A DNA stretch of 64,000 bases from an uncultured Bacteroidota bacterium (GCA_903882805.1 CAIRYK010000042.1:207094-271093), one strand, 5' to 3'; positions 18,614 to 29,124 are shown, numbered from the stretch's first letter. The notes: a model not told the origin generated them from the sequence alone. A program made the numbers and translations.

Positions 18614-19423
18614 TTAATGGGCATTCTTATCGAAAACATAATTGTTGCCGTCGAACACATATACCGCGTATTTTCCGGTTGGGTATTCATCAATTTTGTT
18701 GATGATAGGCGCCAGTATCCGCTGTTTATCTCCTGTCACCCGTATTTCGGGGTTAACATCGTTGGTGAGGGTAGATACACACGCTACGCTTAGCGAATAT
18801 AACGTGGTGTTTCTGTTAATAAAAAGCGGCGCAGGATTGAGCTTGCCTCCATAGATTGTATATGCGTCGAGGAAAAACTCTTTGCTCTTTATTGAATACA
18901 TTGCCTTGCTCGAAAACAGATAATACACCCTACCCGACTTATTGGTTACGGTATTCAGTTTTGTATACCATTCGCCATTGCGCTCCTCGCCGCTACCATC
19001 TGGCTTTTTCGATACATCATTGAGCACTGCCGTAGCAATCGTGGTGTCATTAACCCTAAAAAGCACAATAGCATCAAAATAGTTGATGGCGGCTCCGGTT
19101 TCTGTATCCCAATTAAAAATGCGCACCTTACCGTCTTCCGACGTCAAAATATTCATTTGATCTTCGACAGACACCCGCTTCATTTCGCTGGTCAGCAACA
19201 ACTCGTTGTTTTTGCCTGCTTTAAGCAAATAACGGAGCAACTGTTTATTCAGAATTTTCAGTGTATCTGTCGCTTTTTCCGACGGCCGATCTCGCAGGTA
19301 GTTGATTTTCTTGAAAGCATCAAGGATGTATTCCTCAACCTCTGTCGGCGACTGTGCTACCGAGCGGGCTGACGCAAATAACCCCAAACTAAGTACAAAA
19401 AGAATCTTCAAGGCAATCCGCAT
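18614..19423 (-). CDS. Secreted protein of unknown function
   Basis: A 269-residue protein with a clear signal peptide (MRIALKILFVLSLGLFASARSVAQ). The mature part starts with a helix (SPTEVEEYILDAFKKINYLRD) and continues as a mostly beta-rich sequence with no motif I recognise. It ends KYAVYVFDGNNYVFDKNAH. It precedes the TPR gene on the same strand by 58 bp, so the two may form one transcript. A terminator upstream at 19499-19543 separates it from the beta-helix gene. Confidence 0.7.
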   Translation of the reverse strand: MRIALKILFVLSLGLFASARSVAQSPTEVEEYILDAFKKINYLRDRPSEKATDTLKILNKQLLRYLLKAGKNNELLLTSEMKRVSVEDQMNILTSEDGKVRIFNWDTETGAAINYFDAIVLFRVNDTTIATAVLNDVSKKPDGSGEERNGEWYTKLNTVTNKSGRVYYLFSSKAMYSIKSKEFFLDAYTIYGGKLNPAPLFINRNTTLYSLSVACVSTLTNDVNPEIRVTGDKQRILAPIINKIDEYPTGKYAVYVFDGNNYVFDKNAH

Positions 19424-19498
19424 TTTCGACTTTTAATGGTTGGAAAAAAGAATCTGCAAAATACCCATTTTATTGGCCAAATAAAAACAGAGGTACAC

Positions 19499-19543
19499 GC
19501 TATAAAGCAAAAACGCCCAGGGCGGGCGTTTTTGCTTTATAGC
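19499..19543. terminator. Perfect 20-bp inverted repeat, bidirectional terminator
   Basis: GCTATAAAGCAAAAACGCCC (19499-19518), loop AGGGC, and the exact reverse complement at 19524-19543. The stem contains a GC core and A5/T5 runs on both sides, so it can terminate in either direction. It lies directly downstream of the minus-strand beta-helix gene. Confidence 0.85.
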
Positions 19544-19562
19544 GTAGCTATCGTACTTACAA

Positions 19563-21350
19563 CTACTGTAGCGTAATTTTTTCCACGGCCCTACCGTCTG
19601 AACCATTTGTCCATACTATTGCATACAACCCCTTGGGTAACATATGCACATCCAATACAGATAGGGCATTATCAACCGCATGAGTCAATACCATTTTTCC
19701 TGTCGCATCCATAAGCATCAAATTACCCTTAGCTCCAGGTGTAGACACATAAACCGTTGTTGAAGCAGGATTGGGATAAATTGCCAAACCCTGAGTAACA
19801 ATAGGCTTATGAACAAACAATGGCCCTGTACCCGATCCATATTCAAAGGAGCCTAAGTCAACATTAAGCCCATATATGCGGTAGTTGCCATCTTTGTCGG
19901 TTGCTCCCGTACGCACCACCGAATTATCGCCAGCGTTAATACAAGCAGATGTTGGCAACAGTCTAAAGTTGGCTGCTGTTGCATCTTCAGAATACGATAC
20001 TGTGAGCGTGGGCGCCACCATACCCGGAGCAATACCTACAATATTTGTTGTGGTGTCGCTTGTTGGCCACATAGACCAAGATGACAAAGAATCGAAGCCG
20101 GCAATAACAAACTCAGTTGCCGTAGGATGCGCAATCCAGTTATGATCAAACTGTATACCCGCATTGCAAGCGCCGCTAATGCTTGGCCTGCCTGGATTGC
20201 CGACGAAAATATTGTTCTTAATTATCAGCGGTTCAGTATCGTTTGTTACAGAAATTGCGTCCGAATTATTTATTATCTGGTTATTGGCTATTGTAGCTTT
20301 AGCTCTGTATACTTTTATACCAGCGCCACCGCCCTCTGCATAGTTATTAGCAATAACATTGTTGATCACGGTAAAATAAGTACTGTCCGGACCGTCGCCA
20401 TTTATGCGCACACCCGATCCACCCTCTATTGCGCCGCAACCCGTCGATACCGTTTGTTTGTTATTGCACATAAGATTGTTGTATATCTCCACATATCCGT
20501 TGCCGCATAGTATCGCAGCGCTATTCTTGGTTTCGTTATGATGAAATATGTTATCGTGCACTATCGCATTGGGATAATGAGCGCCTATAGGATACAATAC
20601 TACAGGTGCATCGGCAACATTGTTTTCATATAGCTCATTGCCGTGCAAATTCGCCCCTGATACAGCGCCGTAAAACACATTCCACCCGGTGTTGTGGTGC
20701 ATTTTATTGCCCTCGATGTTCATGCTGTCGCCAACAAACGTGATAACAAAAATAACGTTGCCAATTTTAGAAATATGATTGTCGTAGAAATTACAATCCT
20801 TTATTTCTAAGTAGTGCGGCGCATACAGATACAACAAATCATTGCTACGCGCACTATTGCTAAAAAAGTTACAGTTTTTTATGCTCAGACTCCTGCTGAT
20901 ATATAGTGTTTGCACAGTAGGCAAAGTAAGCGCAGATAGCGAATCGAACTTTGTGTAAGAAAAGTTACAATATTGCAACTCCGAGGAGTCGGTTCCGCTT
21001 CCTGTGAATCCTTCATACTGTATACCTCGCCAGCCGCCCATGGGCGACACAGGGCTGTTATCAGACCAACCGGAGGTATCGTTTATAGTAAAGTTGATGG
21101 GCATTCCGGCAGCGCCTGTTGCTCTGAGCATACCGAAAACGCGTAAAGAATACGGGCCTTGAAAAATAACTTCTACCCCCGGATCAATACTGAGCGAAGA
21201 AGACACAGGTACCTGAATATCATTGTATATCAGGTAGGGCGACCCAGCGGCTGTCCAATGGCCGGAAACAGTTGAGGAGGTAATACTTGTAGCAGCTTGA
21301 GTGTTGAATGAAAAGGCTGCGCCCAAAAAGAGTAATGCTATTTTTTTCAT
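19563..21350 (-). CDS. Right-handed beta-helix T9SS cargo protein
   Basis: A 595-residue secreted protein. The signal peptide is MKKIALLFLGAAFSFNTQA. Residues of about 120-420 form repeated short strands and turns with Asn-rich coils (KNCNFFSNS, IKDCNFYDNHIS, NNQIINNSDAI), typical of parallel beta-helix (pectate-lyase-like) folds. The end is a type IX secretion sorting domain: LAIYPNPASTTVYVS near 515, then GKMVLTH and LPKGLYAIVW. It would be exported by T9SS and anchored or released. No catalytic residues identified; glycan binding or cleavage is only a guess. Confidence 0.87.
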   Translation of the reverse strand: MKKIALLFLGAAFSFNTQAATSITSSTVSGHWTAAGSPYLIYNDIQVPVSSSLSIDPGVEVIFQGPYSLRVFGMLRATGAAGMPINFTINDTSGWSDNSPVSPMGGWRGIQYEGFTGSGTDSSELQYCNFSYTKFDSLSALTLPTVQTLYISRSLSIKNCNFFSNSARSNDLLYLYAPHYLEIKDCNFYDNHISKIGNVIFVITFVGDSMNIEGNKMHHNTGWNVFYGAVSGANLHGNELYENNVADAPVVLYPIGAHYPNAIVHDNIFHHNETKNSAAILCGNGYVEIYNNLMCNNKQTVSTGCGAIEGGSGVRINGDGPDSTYFTVINNVIANNYAEGGGAGIKVYRAKATIANNQIINNSDAISVTNDTEPLIIKNNIFVGNPGRPSISGACNAGIQFDHNWIAHPTATEFVIAGFDSLSSWSMWPTSDTTTNIVGIAPGMVAPTLTVSYSEDATAANFRLLPTSACINAGDNSVVRTGATDKDGNYRIYGLNVDLGSFEYGSGTGPLFVHKPIVTQGLAIYPNPASTTVYVSTPGAKGNLMLMDATGKMVLTHAVDNALSVLDVHMLPKGLYAIVWTNGSDGRAVEKITLQ

Positions 21351-22005
21351 AAGTCGGTGTTGGTTTTATAAAAATAGTAATAAATATCAAAATGAGCTAA
21401 ACAAATGGCCGAACGATGTAGCATTAAAAAACTCAAATACAACCATTGTTCTGCTACAAAATACAATTGGGCAATGTTATCAAAATCCCCCCCTTTAGAG
21501 ACGCAAAATATTATGCATTCGTTAGTATAAAATCAAAAAATATTTACTGCTGATGCTTGACGTTAACAAACTGAGCGCTATAAAGGAATAACACCCTTGG
21601 TATCTCCTGAAAACTACAATAAAAAATTACCCACGCGCAACAAATACCGAAGATTTTAGCGCAAAAGTAGAAATACTGCGACGGCGAATGGTTGTGACTT
21701 CTCAACATATCTTAATCGCCGTTACCTCGCCTTTATTATGTCCATACAACCTATAAAAGATAACGAACGCAGCAAAATAGAAATATAATTGAGATTGCGC
21801 TGTACTTCAAACATCATATCCCAATTATAAACCGCATTTGCAAAATTGATTTAATTTAACTGGCTGACTTTGTTGCTCATATCGGCTACGATTTGGTAAA
21901 TGGGACCAACAAAACTATAAAGGCAATTGGTTGCATTTTACCTCAACTTCCGAATCATACATAGCATTACCAAATGTTACAAGCTACTTCCAGTTCAACG
22001 TTTTC
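21351..22005. other. AT-rich intergenic region, no gene seen
   Basis: About 650 bp between the beta-helix gene and the truncated kinase. I see no open frame with family resemblance, no tRNA-like structure and no obvious repeat. It contains a run of eight C at about 21486. Confidence 0.5.
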
Positions 22006-22860
22006 CTAATCTTCAATCACGCAAACACCAGCACAAACACTGCCCCCACCACCTTCAGGGCAGATGACCTCAATACTTCCGCCATGCAGCCGCATAATCT
22101 GTTTAGATAGGCTTAGGCCAATGCCTGATCCGGCGTTCTTGGTAGTAAAAAAGGGGATGAATATTTTGTCAATGACTGTTTTGTCTATGCCCGTGCCATT
22201 GTCGGCTACATATATCAGGGTTTTGTGGTTGTATTGCTCAGCAATTAGTTCTATAGAAGGATTAGTGCAACCGGCAAGGGCATCTGCGGCGTTATTGATG
22301 AGGTTGAGCAGCACCTGCTCTATCAAATCCGGGTCGAGATGGACACTTAAAGACTCATTTTTTACAGTTAATTGGAGGTGTATCCCTTTTTCTTTCAAAC
22401 GTTCTTGCTGCAGCAGACACACCCTTTCTAAAAGGCTTTTGATGTTTACTGTCTTGAAATCTGCGACAGGCAAGGTTATGAGACTTTTGTATTGGTTCAC
22501 AAAATTCATCAAGCCAAGGCTTCTGTTCTCTATCACATTTAGCCCTTGCTGCATATCGTTTCTGGTTTCGTTGTCCATGTGGCCAATAGCGGACAGGTGT
22601 TGCATTTTCTTTTTTAGCGTGCCGGAAAGTGAAGAAATAGGTGTTAAGGAATTCATTATTTCGTGGGTAAGCACATGCAGTAATTGTTCCCAGGCTTGTA
22701 GCTCAGTATGTTCCAGTTCGGCTTTTATGTTTTGAATGGAGATCAGTCTGTGTTCTTTGCCCTGGAGCCCAAATGTGGTGGCGCGCGCCATCAACTTAAG
22801 TTTGTCGCCCTTTATTACCGTCTCAAAAACGGGGCTGTTGCCAGGCTGCAAGGTGGTGCT
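22006..22860 (-). pseudogene. NtrY-like sensor histidine kinase, 5' half missing
   Basis: The minus-strand frame carries a good kinase core. The phospho-acceptor His is in HVLTHEIMNSLTPISSL (codon 22663-22665). The N box is NLINNAADAL, the G1 box DNGTGID, followed by FIPFFTTK and GSGIGLSLSKQIM. Kinase-like sequence begins near CSTTLQPGNSPVFETVIKG, close to 22860. Upstream of that the frame continues only as antisense of the adaptor gene, so the membrane and sensor segments are gone. No receiver gene follows. Full-length relatives have several hundred residues before the HisKA domain. It is either a deletion scar or an assembly join. Confidence 0.75.
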
Positions 22861-22869
22861 GCAAAGCGA

Positions 22870-23658
22870 TATGGAGGAAACAAAGAATTGCGCAAGACAG
22901 GGGCCATATCTGAAAACGAATATGCCGACAGCAAGCGGGAACACGACTACCTTCAAAACCAAAAGCGCGTGGCCATAAATGCCTACAACATAGATTCGGC
23001 CTACATAGCGGCACAAATGCTAACACTGAACAAGAGCATTCAGCGCATGGACAACAACCTATCGGTTATCCATAAAATACTGGACCAGCTCTACGTGGTT
23101 GCCCCCATAGGTGGCCAGCTATCGAGCCTTGATGCAACGGTGGGGCAACTGAAAAAACCCGGCGACAAACTGGGGCAAATAGATGTGATGGACTACTATA
23201 AAATAATAGTAAAAATGGACGAACGTTATGTTTCGAAAGTTTTTGCAGGACAAGAGGCCGTAATGGACTATATGGGCAAAAACTATGCACTGAAGGTATC
23301 GAGGATATTGCCGGAGGTAAAGGACGGGACATTTTTTATATATCTACTCTTTGATGGCGCTGTGCCCGACGGCATAAAGCGTGGACAAAACATACCGGTG
23401 AAGTTTAAGTTTGGCGGTGTTACAAAAGCCATTATGGTGAGCCGGGGTGCATTTTATCAATCAACGGGTGGCAACTGGGCCTATGTGCTGGACGGCGATA
23501 AAGCCACTAAGCGCAATATAAAAATAGGCCGCCAAAATGTGGACACCTACGAGGTACTTGAGGGCCTTGAAGAGGGCGAAACCATCATCACATCTACCTA
23601 CAAAGCATATAACGACAAAGACCAATTGATATTGAACAACAAAAAACTGGAACAATGA
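22870..23658 (+). pseudogene. HlyD/MacA-type membrane fusion protein, 5' part missing
   Basis: Plausible adaptor sequence begins about 22876 (ELRKTGAISENEYADSKREHDYL) and continues for about 260 residues. It covers the second coiled-coil arm, the lipoyl/barrel segment (VVAPIGGQLSSLDATVGQ, KPGDKLGQI) and the C-terminal domain (YVLDGDKATKRNIKIG, LEGLEEGETIIT). The N-terminal membrane anchor and first coiled-coil arm, about 150 residues, are absent. The frame before 22870 is antisense of the kinase. Its stop overlaps the ATPase start by 4 bp (ATGA), so it was the first gene of the efflux operon. Without its anchor it probably does not work. Confidence 0.75.
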
Positions 23659-24344
23659 TAAAAACCACGGCGCTTAAAAAAATCTACAAAACCGAAGAAA
23701 TAGAAACAACGGCTTTGTATGAAGTAGATATGCACATAAAAGCAGGCGAGTTTATCGCCATTACCGGCCCATCGGGGTGTGGCAAATCTACATTGCTGAA
23801 TATATTGGGCATGATAGACAAGCCCGATGGCGGCGAATACTATTTCAATGATGTACCCATTGCTGGTTATAATGAAAAACAGCGCGCCAACTTGCGCAAA
23901 AACAATATCGGCTTCATTTTCCAGAGCTTTAATTTGGTGAACGAACTGACTATTTTTGAGAATGTGGAGCTGCCACTGCTCTATACAGGCATGGGTAACA
24001 GCGAAAGAACTAAGAAAGTAGATGCACTGCTCGACCAAATGAAAATGTCGCACCGCCGCAACCACTATCCGCAGCAGCTTTCGGGTGGGCAACAGCAGCG
24101 GGTGGCTGTAGCCAGGGCCATCAGCAACAGCCCCAAGGTGATTCTTGCCGATGAACCGACGGGCAATCTGGATTCCCGCCACGGCGACGAGGTAATGAAA
24201 CTACTAATGGAACTGAACGAGGCAGGCACCAGCATCATCATGGTCACCCACTCGCAACATTATGCCCAGTTTTGCCGCCGCACCATACAGCTGCTTGATG
24301 GAAAAATTGTAACCGAACGCATCAACTCCGAATTCTATGTTTAA
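23655..24344 (+). CDS. ABC transporter ATP-binding protein (MacB/LolD type)
   Basis: A 229-residue ATPase. Walker A is GPSGCGKST, the Q-loop is in FIFQSFNLVNELTIFENV, the signature is LSGGQQQR, Walker B is VILADEPTGNLD, and the switch His is in MVTHSQHY. It belongs to the family serving MacB-like mechanotransmission permeases. It overlaps the adaptor upstream by 4 bp and the permease downstream by 8 bp, so the three are translationally coupled. It powers export or extraction at the inner membrane together with 24337-26718. Confidence 0.93.
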   Translation: MIKTTALKKIYKTEEIETTALYEVDMHIKAGEFIAITGPSGCGKSTLLNILGMIDKPDGGEYYFNDVPIAGYNEKQRANLRKNNIGFIFQSFNLVNELTIFENVELPLLYTGMGNSERTKKVDALLDQMKMSHRRNHYPQQLSGGQQQRVAVARAISNSPKVILADEPTGNLDSRHGDEVMKLLMELNEAGTSIIMVTHSQHYAQFCRRTIQLLDGKIVTERINSEFYV

Positions 24345-26718
24345 GAACTATATCAAGATTGCAGTACGCAACCTATTGCGCAACAAACTGTATTCCGGCA
24401 TCAACATATTGGGCCTGGCCATTGGCTTGGCGTGTTTCATCATCATTGGCCTGTGGATACAAGATGAATTGAGCTACGACAAGGATTTCAAAAATGCCGA
24501 CCGTATCTACCGGGTAGCAAACGATTTGGTAACCAATGGAGTGCCCAGCCCCATGGCAGCAGCCGACCCACGTATAGCCGATTTTGTGCGCGACGAATAT
24601 CCCGAAGTAGAAGCAATAGCCCGGATACTAAATGTGCCTACCTTGCTTACCAACAACAACAAAAGCATTTACGAAACCAAAACATTTTGTGCTGACACCA
24701 CGTTTTTCAAAATTTTTAGCCACGACTTTATAGAAGGAGACCCCCAAACAGCCCTACACCGAGATGCCTTAGTGCTTACCCACAGCATGGCCCAAAAGCT
24801 GTTCGGTAACGAAAGCGCCCTTGGCAAAACGGTGTACATAGAAAACGAAAAAACCAAGAACGAAAAAGTTCCCAGATTGGTAACGGGAGTAATAAAAGAC
24901 AATACCAGCAAAACTCACTTTACCCCGCTGGTAATTATAGCCAAGGGGCGAAACATGGATATGTTTGAGCATACCTATGCCCTATTCAAGCCCGGCTACG
25001 ACCCAAAGCGGTTTGTAGAACACATTTGGCCCGAGCTGAACAATAAGTTCTTTAAGAAAGATTACGAGGCCGATGCCCAGGCATTGACTATGAATTTACA
25101 GCCGTTGAAAAAAATCCACTTGCAATCGAACCTGTTGTGGGAACTCGAGCCTAACGGCAACCTAACCACGGTGTATATATTCTCTGTTATAGCATTCCTC
25201 ATTTTGCTCATTGCTGCCATCAACTATATGAATCTCGCCACCGCCAAATCGTACGACAGGTCGAGGGAAGTAGGTGTTCGTAAAGTTCTGGGAGCAACAA
25301 GGAAGCAGATAATTGCACAGTTCCTTACCGAATCGGTAGCGCTGTCGCTACTGGCATTGGCGCTTGCTTTGGCATTTGTAGAGATTACCTTACCATTTTT
25401 CAACAAACTGTCCGACAAAAGCATATCGCTTAATCTGTTGCAACCTACTATTACCATTGGTGCGCTCGCGCTCACGCTGTTTGTTGGGCTAATATCGGGT
25501 GTGTATCCTGCTTTTTTTGTGTCTTCATTCGCCCCCATCAAGGCGCTTAAAGGCACGATGGACACCACCAAAAACAAACCGACGCTACGCAAAACGCTGG
25601 TGGTAGTGCAGTTCTCTTTTTCTATTGTTATGCTTATTGCCACTATTGTGGTTTCCAAGCAACTGGCCTATGCCAAAAACACTGACCTCGGCTTTACCAA
25701 AGACCAGGTGATGCTACTGACCCTAAACGACCCAAACGTAAGGAGCAAAACGGAAACCATAAAAGAAGAATTGCTGAAAAACCCAAATATAACCGCCGTA
25801 TCGGCATCCCACAATGTACCCGGTAGCGATATGTATAAGTTCTACCACAAATTTGAAATGCCTACCGGTGAAATGGAAGCCAAGCTGATAACCACCATGC
25901 TGGTAGACTATGATTACCACGAACTGATGGATTTCCATTTTGTAGCTGGCTCAAAATTCGACAAAAGCATGAGCCCTCAGCTGGATACCACCCTATTTGT
26001 CATTGCCAATGAATCGGCGGCAAAGATGCTGGGCTGGAAAGACCCAATTGGCAAAAATGTGTCAACCGGCAGCTCGTCGGGATTCAAAAAAGGAAAGTGC
26101 GTGGGTGTAATTAAAGACTTCCATACGGCATCACTACACGAAAACATCCCCCCTATGGTATTCAGGTTGGCACGCAAGGGTTTCTTGTACCTTTCTGTAA
26201 AAGTGCGCCCTCAGCATATTAAGGAGACAGTGGCCGCCGTGGAAAAGACCTATAAATTATTTAGCCAAGGTTTCCCTTTTGAGTATTCGTTTCTCGATGA
26301 GACCTTCAATAAGCAATACGAAAAAGACGAGCGGCAAAACACTATTTTTAAATGGCTGGCGGGGCTGTGTATTTTTATTTCGTGCCTTGGGCTTATGGGC
26401 TTGGCTTCGTTCTCTACCCGGCAGCGCACCAAAGAAATCAGTATCCGCAAAATATCGGGGGCATCGGTGCCTGATATCATACTGCTACTGACCAAGGACT
26501 TCATAAAACTGGTACTGATTGCGTTTGTGATTTCACTACCAATAGCCAACTTTGCCATGAACAAGTGGCTACAAAACTTTGCCTACCATACCGATATTGG
26601 GTGGCTGGTATTTGCGGTATCGGGGCTGGCAGCAGTGCTTATAGCCATTGCCACCATAAGCATACATACCATACAAGCAGCCAATAGAAACCCTGCCACT
26701 GTTCTAAAGTATGAGTGA
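24337..26718 (+). CDS. MacB-like ABC permease (FtsX fold)
   Basis: A 793-residue permease. After the N-terminal motif MFKNYIKIAVRNLLRNKLYSGINILGLAIGL (first transmembrane helix about 20-40) comes a periplasmic MacB_PCD domain and a three-helix FtsX block (about 285-400). A second periplasmic domain and a second FtsX block follow, with SFSTRQRTKEISIRKISGAS. This duplicated form is typical of Bacteroidota. The substrate is unknown; antimicrobial peptide or toxin efflux is plausible by analogy. Its adaptor partner is truncated, and no TolC-like gene is present in the window. Confidence 0.9.
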   Translation: MFKNYIKIAVRNLLRNKLYSGINILGLAIGLACFIIIGLWIQDELSYDKDFKNADRIYRVANDLVTNGVPSPMAAADPRIADFVRDEYPEVEAIARILNVPTLLTNNNKSIYETKTFCADTTFFKIFSHDFIEGDPQTALHRDALVLTHSMAQKLFGNESALGKTVYIENEKTKNEKVPRLVTGVIKDNTSKTHFTPLVIIAKGRNMDMFEHTYALFKPGYDPKRFVEHIWPELNNKFFKKDYEADAQALTMNLQPLKKIHLQSNLLWELEPNGNLTTVYIFSVIAFLILLIAAINYMNLATAKSYDRSREVGVRKVLGATRKQIIAQFLTESVALSLLALALALAFVEITLPFFNKLSDKSISLNLLQPTITIGALALTLFVGLISGVYPAFFVSSFAPIKALKGTMDTTKNKPTLRKTLVVVQFSFSIVMLIATIVVSKQLAYAKNTDLGFTKDQVMLLTLNDPNVRSKTETIKEELLKNPNITAVSASHNVPGSDMYKFYHKFEMPTGEMEAKLITTMLVDYDYHELMDFHFVAGSKFDKSMSPQLDTTLFVIANESAAKMLGWKDPIGKNVSTGSSSGFKKGKCVGVIKDFHTASLHENIPPMVFRLARKGFLYLSVKVRPQHIKETVAAVEKTYKLFSQGFPFEYSFLDETFNKQYEKDERQNTIFKWLAGLCIFISCLGLMGLASFSTRQRTKEISIRKISGASVPDIILLLTKDFIKLVLIAFVISLPIANFAMNKWLQNFAYHTDIGWLVFAVSGLAAVLIAIATISIHTIQAANRNPATVLKYE

Positions 26719-26875
26719 CCGTAAGTTAAAGGTCAACTTTGCAAATGGGTATCGCTCATCGTATGGTTCGATTGGCGATACCCATTTGCTATTGAGATTA
26801 TGCCTTTTCATGCCTTCACCAAATTTCACGTTTTTTACCTGCAGATACAACAATCTAATACCAACCGATAATAAT

Positions 26876-26883
26876 TACATTTG
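26876..26883 (+). promoter_or_regulatory. Predicted -7 box of the bi-domain oxidoreductase
   Basis: TACATTTG matches TAnnTTTG exactly. The -33 position 19 nt upstream (ATCT) is poor. Leader about 70 nt. Confidence 0.4.
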
Positions 26884-26958
26884 CACCTTGAAAACACCCC
26901 GATAATAAAATGGCTAATTATTACGGTGGCATAATAGCTTTAAAATCTACATACTGCT

Positions 26959-29067
26959 TTGAAACAAATCATCCAATCTTTTAAAACCGGAGAAACCATT
27001 CTTGAAGAAGTACCTGCACCAATTGCAAAACGAGGTTGCGTACTGATAAAGACTACCCGCAGTTTGGTGTCGGTAGGTACTGAGCGTATGCTGGTAGAGT
27101 TTGGCAAAGCCAATATGCTGCAAAAAGCCATGCAACAGCCAGATAGAGTAAAACAGGTTTTGGGTAAGGTGAAAACAGATGGACTGAAACCCACGCTTGA
27201 TGCCGTTTTTAATAAACTTGGGCAGCCGCTTCCTTTGGGTTATTGCAATGTAGGCCGCGTAGTAGCTGTAGGCGAAGGCGTTAACGACTACAGCATTGGC
27301 GACCGTGTGGCATCAAACGGCCCTCATGCAGAGTATGTGAGCGTTCCCAAAAACCTTTGCGCTCACATACCGGATAATGTAACAGACGAAGAAGCTGCCT
27401 TTACCGTAATTGGCTCCATTGGCCTGCAGGGCATACGGCTGTGCAATCCGCAATTGGGGGAAACAATTGTTGTTGTGGGGCTGGGATTGATTGGTTTAAT
27501 TACTGCAGAATTGTTGGTGGCCAACGGATGCACTGTGATAGGCATAGACCTCGACCCTAATAAGATTGAAATTGCAGCAAAGAAAGGCATCATTGGCATC
27601 AACCCAAGGGAAGGGGTAGATGTGGTGAAATTTGTAACCGACTATACCGACAATGCGGGCGCCGATGGTGTGATCATCACCGCTTCTGCAAAAACAGATG
27701 AAATAATTGCTCAGGCTGCAAAAATGAGCCGCAAACGCGGTCGTATAATATTGGTTGGGGTTATAGGCCTCAATATCAGTCGCGCCGACTTTTATGAAAA
27801 AGAACTCACCTTTCAGGTTTCTTGCTCGTATGGCCCCGGCCGCTACGACGATAGCTACGAAAAAGGAGGAAACGACTATCCCCTACCCTTCGTAAGGTGG
27901 ACGGAACAACGCAATTTCAAAGCCATACTCCAAACTATATCATCCAAAAAACTGGATGTAGCATCGCTCATCACTGAGCGCATTCCGCTGCAAGACTTCA
28001 ACAAGATTTACTCGAACATAAGCAATAAAGAATCTATTGCATCGATAATAGAATACCCTGAGCAGAGCAATTCGTCGGATACTGTGACTGTAACCAGCGG
28101 TACTTTTTCTGCCGGACAGGGTGGCATTGGTATTATTGGCGCCGGCAACTTCACCAGCATGACCATGCTGCCGGTACTTAACGAAATAAAAGCGCCTGTT
28201 TATTCTATTGCCAGCTTGGCTGGCGTTACCGGCACTTCGCTGGCAAAAAAGTACAAAATAGGCAAGAGTACTACCGACTATAAAAGCATATTGCAAGACC
28301 CCGCAATAGACCTGGTAATTATAACTACTCGTCATAACGAGCATGCACACATGGTGGTAGAAAGCCTCAAAGCTGGCAAACATGTGTTTGTAGAAAAACC
28401 ACTTGCCATAACCCGCGAAGGATTGGACGAAATACTGAAAGCATACAATGGCAGCAAAACACTGACTGTTGGCTTTAATAGACGCTTTTCGCCGCATATG
28501 CAAAAAGTAAAGCAGCAGGTGGGTAATGTGCCTATGAATGTAATAGCCACCATGAACGCGGGCGCAATACCTGCCAATGTGTGGGTACACGACATGAAAG
28601 TAGGAGGCGGCCGCATAATAGGCGAAGCCTGCCACTATATGGACCTCATAACCTACCTTACTGGCAGCAAAATCAAGGCAGTGTGTATGAACGCAATGAC
28701 CCAAAACCCGCAAGCCAATACCGATAATGCCAGCATATTACTACAATATGAAAACGGTAGCACAGGTGTAATTAACTATTTTGCCAATGGCAGCAAATCA
28801 TATTCTAAAGAAAGAATTGAAGTATACGCACAGGAACGCACCATTATTACCGACAATTTTCGGATAACCGAGGGCTATGGCACAAGCAACTTCTCTAAAC
28901 TGAAAACCAATGTAGACAAAGGACACGCGGCGCAGTTTAAGCTACTGGTAGAACGGATAAAAACCGGAGGCCAGGCGCTCATACCTATGGACGAAATTGT
29001 GAACACAACACTGGCCAGCTTTGCAGCAATAGAAAGCCTGATGGAACGTAGATGGGTGGAGGTGTAA
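26959..29067 (+). CDS. Bi-domain oxidoreductase: MDR dehydrogenase plus Gfo/Idh/MocA
   Basis: A 702-residue fusion. Residues of about 1-350 are a zinc-type alcohol dehydrogenase-like (MDR) domain with the nucleotide motif VVVGLGLIGLITAELL; the catalytic zinc ligands are not obvious. Residues of about 390-702 are a Gfo/Idh/MocA domain with IGIIGAGNFTSM, the EKPLAI motif and the catalytic-loop segment GEACHYMDLITYL. Proteins of this design occur in surface-polysaccharide clusters beside heparinase-like lyases, as here (33901). The precise sugar substrate is unknown. The start is TTG at 26959 (MKQIIQSFKTGE); no in-frame ATG gives an intact N-terminus. Confidence 0.85.
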   Translation: MKQIIQSFKTGETILEEVPAPIAKRGCVLIKTTRSLVSVGTERMLVEFGKANMLQKAMQQPDRVKQVLGKVKTDGLKPTLDAVFNKLGQPLPLGYCNVGRVVAVGEGVNDYSIGDRVASNGPHAEYVSVPKNLCAHIPDNVTDEEAAFTVIGSIGLQGIRLCNPQLGETIVVVGLGLIGLITAELLVANGCTVIGIDLDPNKIEIAAKKGIIGINPREGVDVVKFVTDYTDNAGADGVIITASAKTDEIIAQAAKMSRKRGRIILVGVIGLNISRADFYEKELTFQVSCSYGPGRYDDSYEKGGNDYPLPFVRWTEQRNFKAILQTISSKKLDVASLITERIPLQDFNKIYSNISNKESIASIIEYPEQSNSSDTVTVTSGTFSAGQGGIGIIGAGNFTSMTMLPVLNEIKAPVYSIASLAGVTGTSLAKKYKIGKSTTDYKSILQDPAIDLVIITTRHNEHAHMVVESLKAGKHVFVEKPLAITREGLDEILKAYNGSKTLTVGFNRRFSPHMQKVKQQVGNVPMNVIATMNAGAIPANVWVHDMKVGGGRIIGEACHYMDLITYLTGSKIKAVCMNAMTQNPQANTDNASILLQYENGSTGVINYFANGSKSYSKERIEVYAQERTIITDNFRITEGYGTSNFSKLKTNVDKGHAAQFKLLVERIKTGGQALIPMDEIVNTTLASFAAIESLMERRWVEV

Positions 29068-29124
29068 ATGACAGCTAACTCAGTTTTTCAAAACCAAAGA
29101 GAAGGTAATTACCATGCACATGGA

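Noticed and set aside
22870..23016. N-terminal extension of the truncated kinase frame
   Set aside because: It is exact antisense of adaptor coding sequence, so it is not kinase sequence.
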